Origin: Sporosarcina luteola
GTDB taxonomy: Bacteria > Bacillota > Bacilli > Bacillales_A > Planococcaceae
Direction of reading: 5' to 3'
Length of the DNA: 64,000 nucleotides
Assembly: GCF_007991495.1 (NCBI RefSeq)
Contig: NZ_BJYL01000016.1
Coordinates: 107,648-171,647 of the forward strand
Position numbers and translations under genes: made by a program
Notes under the pieces: generated by a model
The model's database searches: none
Seen by the model: only the letters and a program-made list of their open reading frames with translations
What the model was told of the DNA's origin: nothing
In this document: positions 58,716 through 64,000 of the stretch, in pieces
How positions within the stretch are numbered: position 1 is the first letter of the stretch
How the letters are laid out: each line of letters opens with the position of its first letter

Positions 58716-60290
58716 TTGTTCAAAGATCAGCGTTTTGTTGATTATAATGCAGCTGGATTTCGGAAAGATTTGCTTTCAGGGATCACTGTCGGTATCGTAG
58801 CCATTCCACTCGGGATGGCTTTTGCGATTGCTTCAGGCGTTAAACCTGAGTATGGTTTGTATACGACGATCATCGCTGGATTCCTTGTTGCGTTATTTGG
58901 TGGATCTCGTTTTCAAATTGCGGGTCCTACAGGTGCATTCATCCCCATCCTTCTGGCGATCGTCCTCCAATATGGCTATGAGGATCTATTGATTGCTGGA
59001 TTTCTAGCAGGTATTTTCCTAATGATCATGAGTTTTGCTGGTATTAGCAATCTCATTCACTTCGTCCCTCGATCCGTAACAATCGGGTTCACATCAGGAA
59101 TTGCAATTATCATTTTCACAGGCCAATTCGGAAACTTTTTCGGCCTAACAGGATTGGACAGCAAGGAATTCTTTCATGAAAACATGATCGATGTCGCCAA
59201 GCATCTTCATACGGTAAATGTATTCAGCGTGATTACCGCGGTATTTGGATTAGCCTTGATTTTCATTTTGCCGAAAATAGCACCTCGACTTCCATTGTTG
59301 CTTTTCGCTCTTTTAATACCAACTATACTATCTGTCTTGTTGTATCCTGGAAAGGTAGAAACAATCGGAACGGCATTCGGAGGCATTCCACAGTCATTGC
59401 CCGGATTCCAGTTCCCCAAAATTACATTATCCAAACTTGTAACCCTTTGGCAGCCCGCATTGATCATTGCTGCGCTCGGGGCGATTGAATCCCTGTTATC
59501 TGCGGTCGTTGCGGATGGGATGAAAGAAGGGCCGAAGCATGATTCGAAACGAGAGCTTTTCGGTCAAGGAATCGCGAATATTATTTCACCGTTATTCGGG
59601 GGCATTCCCGCGACAGGTGCAATTGCGCGGACTGCTACGAATATCCGTTCAGGCGCTGTCAGCCCCGTTTCAGGCATGGTGCAAAGTATTTTCGTCTTAT
59701 TATTCATTTTGGTTTTCGCTCCATTTGCTTCGTATATTCCACTCGCAGCGATGGCGCCAATTCTAATGTTCGTCGCTTGGAATATGAGCGCAAGAAAAGC
59801 ATTTGTTCATATTTTGTCGGTCAGATCTGCCGATTCGATCGTGCTGTTGACAACGTTTCTGCTGACAATATTCATCAATTTAACAGTAGCTGTCCAAGTA
59901 GGGATCCTGTTGGCGGCACTTTCCTTCTTACGGAAGATGAGTGGTAAACTTCATATTGTGTCGGATAAACTTTCAGATGTCGAGACTCATAGATTCGGTG
60001 ATGATGTTACGAAGTTTATAATTGAAGGACCATTATTTTTCGGTTCTGCAAAGGTGTTTGAAGATAAGATGCCCGATATGCTTTCAAAGGGAACAGCAAA
60101 AATCATTTTGGATTTGGAGCATCTATCGATGATCGACGCAACTGGTGAAGCTGCGTTGTCCGCATTGCTCGACAGTGCGACGGAAAAGAATGTCCGGATC
60201 ATCGTTAAAAAACTACCGAAAGAGAAACTGGCCTTGTTCAAAAAGAGCGGGTTATACGATAGGATCGGGGAAGCGAATTTTTTTATGTAA
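58716..60290 (+). CDS. SulP family anion transporter with STAS domain
   Basis: A 524-residue transporter: about 12 TM helices in the SLC26/SulP fold (DLLSGITVGIVAIPLGMAFA near the N-terminus; IAGPTGAFIP, about 69-78; FGGIPATGAIARTATNIRSG, about 294-313) and a C-terminal STAS domain (about 425-524; ILDLEHLSMIDATGEAAL). Substrate is probably sulfate, bicarbonate or another anion. The start is TTG 58716 after AAGGGA; no ATG is nearer. Single-gene unit followed by array F. Confidence 0.93.
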   Translation: MFKDQRFVDYNAAGFRKDLLSGITVGIVAIPLGMAFAIASGVKPEYGLYTTIIAGFLVALFGGSRFQIAGPTGAFIPILLAIVLQYGYEDLLIAGFLAGIFLMIMSFAGISNLIHFVPRSVTIGFTSGIAIIIFTGQFGNFFGLTGLDSKEFFHENMIDVAKHLHTVNVFSVITAVFGLALIFILPKIAPRLPLLLFALLIPTILSVLLYPGKVETIGTAFGGIPQSLPGFQFPKITLSKLVTLWQPALIIAALGAIESLLSAVVADGMKEGPKHDSKRELFGQGIANIISPLFGGIPATGAIARTATNIRSGAVSPVSGMVQSIFVLLFILVFAPFASYIPLAAMAPILMFVAWNMSARKAFVHILSVRSADSIVLLTTFLLTIFINLTVAVQVGILLAALSFLRKMSGKLHIVSDKLSDVETHRFGDDVTKFIIEGPLFFGSAKVFEDKMPDMLSKGTAKIILDLEHLSMIDATGEAALSALLDSATEKNVRIIVKKLPKEKLALFKKSGLYDRIGEANFFM

Positions 60291-60320
60291 TGGAATTATA
60301 AGAACTGGAAGTGTGGTTAT

Positions 60321-60705
60321 GAGCGCGGAGACGGGGTTCTTGAGCGCGGACTCAGGCTTTATGAGCGCGGGAGCTGGGTTCTTGAGCGCGGACTCAGGTT
60401 TCATGAGCGCGGGGGCAGGGTTCTTGAGCGCGGACTCAGGTTTTATGAGCGCGGGGGCAAGGTTCTTGAGCGCGGAATCAGGTTTTATGAGCGCGGAACC
60501 GGACTTTATGAGCGCGGGGGCGAGGTTCTTGAGCGCGGACTCAGGTTTCATGAGCGCGGGGGCGGGGTTCTTGAGCGCGGAACCAGACTTTATGAGCGCG
60601 GGGGCGAGGTTCTTGAGCGCGGAACCAGACTTTATGAGCGCGGGAGCTGGGTTCTTGAGCGCGGACTCAGGTTTTATGAGCGCGGCAGGGTTCTTGAGGG
60701 CGCGG
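60321..60705. repeat. Array F: eighteen phased 21-bp units, core GAGCGCGG
   Basis: GAGCGCGG starts at 60321 and then every 21 bp without exception to 60678 (18 units), followed by a disturbed unit (GAGGGCGCGG) 18 bp later. The 13-base tails alternate mainly between ACTCAGGTTTTAT-like and GGGCAGGGTTCTT-like forms (42-bp dimers). It lies between the convergent SulP and TRAP genes. Long open frames on both strands (MSAGAGF/LSADSGF repeats) arise from the multiple-of-three period and lack ribosome-binding sites. Confidence 0.95.
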
Positions 60706-60719
60706 ACATAGTTTGCAAC

Positions 60720-60756
60720 ACAAAAGCTGTCACCAGCAACGGGTGACAGCTTTTGA
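60720..60756. terminator. Terminator of the TRAP transporter genes
   Basis: CAAAAGCTGTCACC, loop, GGGTGACAGCTTTTG; symmetrical. Confidence 0.9.
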
Positions 60757-60762
60757 TCATTC

Positions 60763-62730
60763 TTAAGCAACGACTTCTTTGACAGACTGCTTTTCTTCCG
60801 GCCTTCTTCTTTGGATGAACCAGATAATCGCAATCAACAGGAGGCCAATCGCACTTGTCGTCAATTCGGGAATGATGAGCAGCAAACCTGCGCCGAATAA
60901 GACGAATCGTTCCCACATGCGTGCATTTCGTACAAAGAATCCAATGACGGCGCTGCTAACCCCGACCATGCCGATTAACGCGGTTGCGATGGCAAGTATG
61001 AGCTTGACCAGGGTAACATCAACGAAGACAAGAATCGGATTATAGATGAAAATATACGGAATGATGAAAGCGGCAATCGCCAGCTTTACAGCGGTTACTC
61101 CTGTCTTAAACGGATTCGCCTTGGCAATCCCCGCTCCTGCATAGGCCGCTAAGCAGACCGGTGGCGTTATGTCGGCTACGATTCCGAAATAGAAGACAAA
61201 CATATGCGCAGCAATTGGCGCGATGCCGAATTCATTGATAAGCGCGGGAGCCGCAATCGTTGCGGTGACAACGTAGTTTGCGGTTGTCGGCAAGCCCATT
61301 CCGAGTATGATACAAGCAATCATCGTGAAGAAAAGCGCCAAAAACAAGTAGCCATTCGATAGAGCGATGATACCGGAAGCAAATTTCGCACCCAGGCCGG
61401 TCATACTTACAACACCTGCGATGATACCAGCTGTTGCGACAGCAGAAATAACAGGCAGGGCTACCCTTCCTCCTTGCTCCAGCACATAAAAGACTCTTTT
61501 TAAATTGAACTCTGATTCCTTTCTGAAATACGCATTGAAAATCCATATAACTACCGCAGAAAGGATTCCGAATAACGCAGCACGCTGCGGTGTGAAGCCG
61601 GACATGATCGTAACGATGATGACTAAGAGAGGAATAATCATGTACCCGTCACGTACAAAGATCTTCTTGAATACCGGCAGCTCGGACTTTGGCAGTCCAT
61701 GAATTTTCAGCCGTTTCGCTTCGAAATGCGTTCCGATAAAAATCCCAGTAAAGTACAGGATTGCCGGAATAAGCGCGGCCAGCATAATCGTTGAATAACT
61801 GACGCCCAAGTACTCCATCATGATGAAAGCAGCAGCTCCCATCATAGGGGGCATGATTTGGCCCCCTGTCGAAGCGGATGCTTCCGTCGCTGCAGCAAAT
61901 TCTGGTTTGAACCCTGCCTTTTTCATCATCGGAATCGTGAAGCTTCCAGTCGCCACAGTGTTTCCGACGGAGCTTCCAGAAACTGTTCCTTGGAGTGCAC
62001 TTGCTACAACAGCTGTCTTAGCGGTTCCGCCTGTGTAACGCCCGGTTAATGAAAAAGCCAGATTGTTGAAGAATTTGCCGATTGGCGTATTAACAAGAAG
62101 AACCCCAAAAAACAGAAACAGGAATATGAATTTCGCGGATATTTGGACTGGGGTTCCGAATACGCCACTTTCGCGATACCACAGATTCGTCATCGTCCGG
62201 TCAAGCGAAAATCCTTGATGGGATAAGATGCGCGTCGGTATAAGGTTCCCGTACATTGCATACAGCATTGCGATGCTCGCAACGATGACGATTGGCAGAC
62301 CCACTGTCCTTCGAGTCGCCTCCAATACGAGCAATACGCCTACTATTGAAATGATGATATTCAAAGAGCTATAGCCCGATACCCTGCTTTGGAGAATGGA
62401 ATCGTAAAAGAATATTTTGTGATATGCCACATACATGGCCGTAAACGCAAGCAACACATCATACCAAGGCACTTTTTTCTGTGTTTTCCTCCATGCTTTT
62501 TTGGCAGGGTAAAGAAGGAAAATGATTCCTAAAGCTGTTCCAAGATGGATGGCGCCCTGCTGCTGCGATGGCAGAACACTCGTCGCTCCTGTATATAGAT
62601 GGAAGATCGTGAGTGAAACCGCAAGAAAGGTGACAACATATGCCCATCGGCCAATATCTACACGGAATTGATTTTCCTTGTCGAATTTTTCGAGTATCTC
62701 TTGTGCATCTACCACCTTATGATCTTTCAT
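60763..62730 (-). CDS. TRAP transporter fused permease (TAXI type)
   Basis: A 655-residue fused DctQ-DctM permease with about 16-18 TM helices. Motifs: SGSSVGNTVATGSFTIPMMKK (about 252-272, in part), ASTGGQIMPPMMGAAAFIM (about 286-304) and GMGLPTTANYVV (about 466-477), all typical of TAXI-TRAP permeases. It imports an organic acid or similar solute with sodium or proton gradients. It follows the TAXI binding protein by 68 bp on the same strand. Confidence 0.95.
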   Translation of the reverse strand: MKDHKVVDAQEILEKFDKENQFRVDIGRWAYVVTFLAVSLTIFHLYTGATSVLPSQQQGAIHLGTALGIIFLLYPAKKAWRKTQKKVPWYDVLLAFTAMYVAYHKIFFYDSILQSRVSGYSSLNIIISIVGVLLVLEATRRTVGLPIVIVASIAMLYAMYGNLIPTRILSHQGFSLDRTMTNLWYRESGVFGTPVQISAKFIFLFLFFGVLLVNTPIGKFFNNLAFSLTGRYTGGTAKTAVVASALQGTVSGSSVGNTVATGSFTIPMMKKAGFKPEFAAATEASASTGGQIMPPMMGAAAFIMMEYLGVSYSTIMLAALIPAILYFTGIFIGTHFEAKRLKIHGLPKSELPVFKKIFVRDGYMIIPLLVIIVTIMSGFTPQRAALFGILSAVVIWIFNAYFRKESEFNLKRVFYVLEQGGRVALPVISAVATAGIIAGVVSMTGLGAKFASGIIALSNGYLFLALFFTMIACIILGMGLPTTANYVVTATIAAPALINEFGIAPIAAHMFVFYFGIVADITPPVCLAAYAGAGIAKANPFKTGVTAVKLAIAAFIIPYIFIYNPILVFVDVTLVKLILAIATALIGMVGVSSAVIGFFVRNARMWERFVLFGAGLLLIIPELTTSAIGLLLIAIIWFIQRRRPEEKQSVKEVVA

Positions 62731-62798
62731 ATTTTGCCGCCTTTCCTAACTAGTCTATTTTTAGTTTGATTGAACCAATTCCCCCTGCTTATTTATCT

Positions 62799-63803
62799 TT
62801 ATTTCACATCATCAAAGCTATTAATTTTCATTTTTTCTCTCGTTACAATTTGGATGACTTCCGGATAGATATGGCCGATGAATGCTGCATTTTCTACCGG
62901 GTTGCCTTCAAAGTCTGCTTTTCCGTTACGAGCATTCAGTGCCGGAACATGGACTGACATCCCCAAATCCATTTGGCCTTGGCTAATTAAAGATAAGTTT
63001 TCGACAGAAGCACCTGTCTCCATATTTGTCACATTGATGCTATCAACATATTTATTCCAAAGATTTGCCATCTCTCCGCCGAGTGGATAATATGTCCCTC
63101 CTTGGCTGCCTGTTCCAAGTGTAAATTCTGATTTACGGTCACCTTTTGTAGCCGATAGCTCCGCTACTTCATTGTCGACCGTCAAACCTTGTTCCTCGTA
63201 ATACTTTTTTGCACCAGGATGGATTAATAGTCCTGCAGCGCCATTCAAGGCGTTTTCTAAAATCATTTGTTTTGCTTGTGCATGTGTATTTTCGCTTGCA
63301 TTTTCGATCATGCTTTTCGCTAACTCATAACCAAGTTCTTCGTCAATCGTGTCCGTATTCCCCATTAAAATAGCGTAGGCAGTGACTGTCTCTACATCTT
63401 CCGTCAGGAATTCATAAGACTCTTTAGGAATTGTGAAGCGTTGGTAGCCTGATTCTTCTTCAATTTTCTTAATTGCTTCATCAGACAGGCTTAACATCTT
63501 CACATCTCCGGCAGATGCTTGCAAGCTTTCAATGCTTGCCGCAGGAAGTCCTAAAATACCGATTGAAATATCGATGTTGCCGTCTTGGACGCCGTCAGCT
63601 GCATCACCGAAACCTTCTTGGAATGCTGTATAGTCGCCGTCTCCGATGCCGTATGCATCTAAAATGATTTTGGAAAGATTGTTCGTTTCACTAGCAGGCG
63701 GCCCGATTGCAATGTTCTTCTTTCCACCGCCACCACATGCTGATAAAACAAGCAAAGCACCTAGCAACATTAGTAATAATCCTCTTACGTGATTTCTTTT
63801 CAA
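62799..63803 (-). CDS. TAXI-TRAP solute-binding lipoprotein, circularly permuted
   Basis: A 334-residue lipoprotein (lipobox LSAC, Cys23). Residues 30-207 read like the C-terminal half of normal TAXI proteins (NIAIGPPASETNNLSKIILD, DGNIDISIGILGLPAASI, FTIPKESYEFL, LLIHPGAKKYYEEQG). Residues 225-334 read like the N-terminal half (FTLGTGSQGGTYYPLGGEMA, TGASVENLSLISQGQMDLGM, IGHIYPEVIQIVTREKM, INSFDDVK then stop). Standard order is the reverse. Both lobes look complete, so it may still fold. Start is TTG 63803 after AGGGGG. First gene of the TRAP operon, with a cre-like site upstream. Confidence 0.92.
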   Translation of the reverse strand: MKRNHVRGLLLMLLGALLVLSACGGGGKKNIAIGPPASETNNLSKIILDAYGIGDGDYTAFQEGFGDAADGVQDGNIDISIGILGLPAASIESLQASAGDVKMLSLSDEAIKKIEEESGYQRFTIPKESYEFLTEDVETVTAYAILMGNTDTIDEELGYELAKSMIENASENTHAQAKQMILENALNGAAGLLIHPGAKKYYEEQGLTVDNEVAELSATKGDRKSEFTLGTGSQGGTYYPLGGEMANLWNKYVDSINVTNMETGASVENLSLISQGQMDLGMSVHVPALNARNGKADFEGNPVENAAFIGHIYPEVIQIVTREKMKINSFDDVK

Positions 63804-63836
63804 TGTTGTTCCCCCTCATATTTCATTTCTCCTTTA

Positions 63837-63848
63837 GTAAGCGCTTAC
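63837..63848. promoter_or_regulatory. cre-like CcpA site upstream of the TRAP operon
   Basis: GTAAGCGCTTAC, a perfect 12-bp palindrome matching the core of the CcpA cre box (TGWAAGCGCTTWCA-like), 34 bp before the TTG start and about 60 bp past the predicted promoter. Suggests catabolite control by roadblock. Confidence 0.7.
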
Positions 63849-63911
63849 AGTATGAAGGATAATGGAGTTCTCATGAGGTGACGACGCTATGAAAAAAGGA
63901 GTCTATTATTA

Positions 63912-63939
63912 ATTATACTTAAATATAGCCAATAAGCAA
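63912..63939 (-). promoter_or_regulatory. Candidate SigmaA promoter of the TRAP operon
   Basis: On the minus strand: TTGCTT (63939-63934), 16 bp, TATAAT (63917-63912). Confidence 0.55.
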
Positions 63940-64000
63940 TTAGTTTTCGATTTATTCTGATTAAAAACAATTCAACTTTTAATCGAGTAGGAGGGAGTGA

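Noticed and set aside
60145..60833. Long repeat ORFs on both strands (MSAGAGF/LSADSGF and ALIKPES types)
   Set aside because: They are produced by array F, whose 21-bp period is a multiple of three. There is no ribosome-binding site, and both strands are equally open.
63889..63912. Seven-codon ORF MKKGVYY with a GAGGTG site, opposite the TAXI gene leader
   Set aside because: Too short to judge and without other support; could be chance.

Overview
This is a low-to-mid GC Firmicutes chromosome segment, most likely from Planococcaceae (Sporosarcina-like). Supporting signs are strong AGGAGG ribosome-binding sites, a Bacillus-type flgM-flgN-flgK-flgL late flagellar operon, a split comF locus, degS/degU, comK, hemE-hemH-hemY (coproporphyrin heme route), secA2-slaP, a ba3-type oxidase, BceRSAB-type and ECF transporters, and many intrinsic terminators. 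No rRNA, tRNA, CRISPR array, prophage or insertion sequence was recognised. The genus assignment is inference from gene content, not from a search.

Layout. 1-8 kb: a truncated unknown gene at the left edge, then (all minus strand) degV-like, comFA, comFC, yvyF, flgM, flgN, flgK, flgL and yviE, the last five behind a good SigmaD promoter. 8-12.1 kb: an EAL/HDOD protein, an enoyl-CoA hydratase, a divergent flagellin / FliS-like pair, and a comFB that lies apart from the comF operon. 12.1-14.6 kb: a TetR repressor with its ABC-2 exporter behind a promoter bracketed by two operators. 15-24 kb: an acetyltransferase, an S9 peptidase, citA/citR, a chemotaxis receptor and an acyl-CoA ligase with a fatty-acid type operator. 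24-28.7 kb: a BceRSAB-type antimicrobial-peptide sensing and detoxification module. 29-35.7 kb: lipoate ligase, two tandem yhfH genes, a GDPD lipoprotein, hemY-hemH-hemE and a divergent hmoB. 35.7-39 kb: an M20 amidohydrolase, comK (apparently with an AUU start), yhjD and a lipoprotein. 39-44.2 kb: degU-degS, a YvyE/IMPACT protein, an LCP ligase and tagO. 44.4-48.3 kb: secA2-slaP and an NlpC/P60 hydrolase. 48.6-54 kb: nagB, a three-gene ba3 cytochrome oxidase and a GAF-GGDEF-EAL protein. 54-60.3 kb: an SCP2 protein, a LysM-NlpC/P60 hydrolase, an ECF transporter operon and a SulP transporter. 60.7-63.8 kb: a TAXI-type TRAP transporter.

Themes: motility and late-competence regulation (SigmaD operon, DegSU, ComK, ComF), envelope work (TagO, LCP, SecA2-SlaP, two P60 hydrolases, BceAB), heme supply and use (HemEHY, HmoB, ba3 oxidase), and fatty acid use (acyl-CoA ligase and SCP2 protein sharing FadR-like operators).

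The most unusual features are: (1) six intergenic arrays (plus one two-copy remnant) of strictly phased repeats. The unit is 20 or 21 bp (42 bp in one array), each array has its own 7-9 bp core word followed by 12-13 variable bases, many show an alternating dimer pattern, and all lie just past gene 3' ends. I know of no description of them. (2) A TAXI solute-binding lipoprotein whose two halves are in reversed order (circular permutation). (3) comK with an in-frame AUU as the only well-placed start codon.
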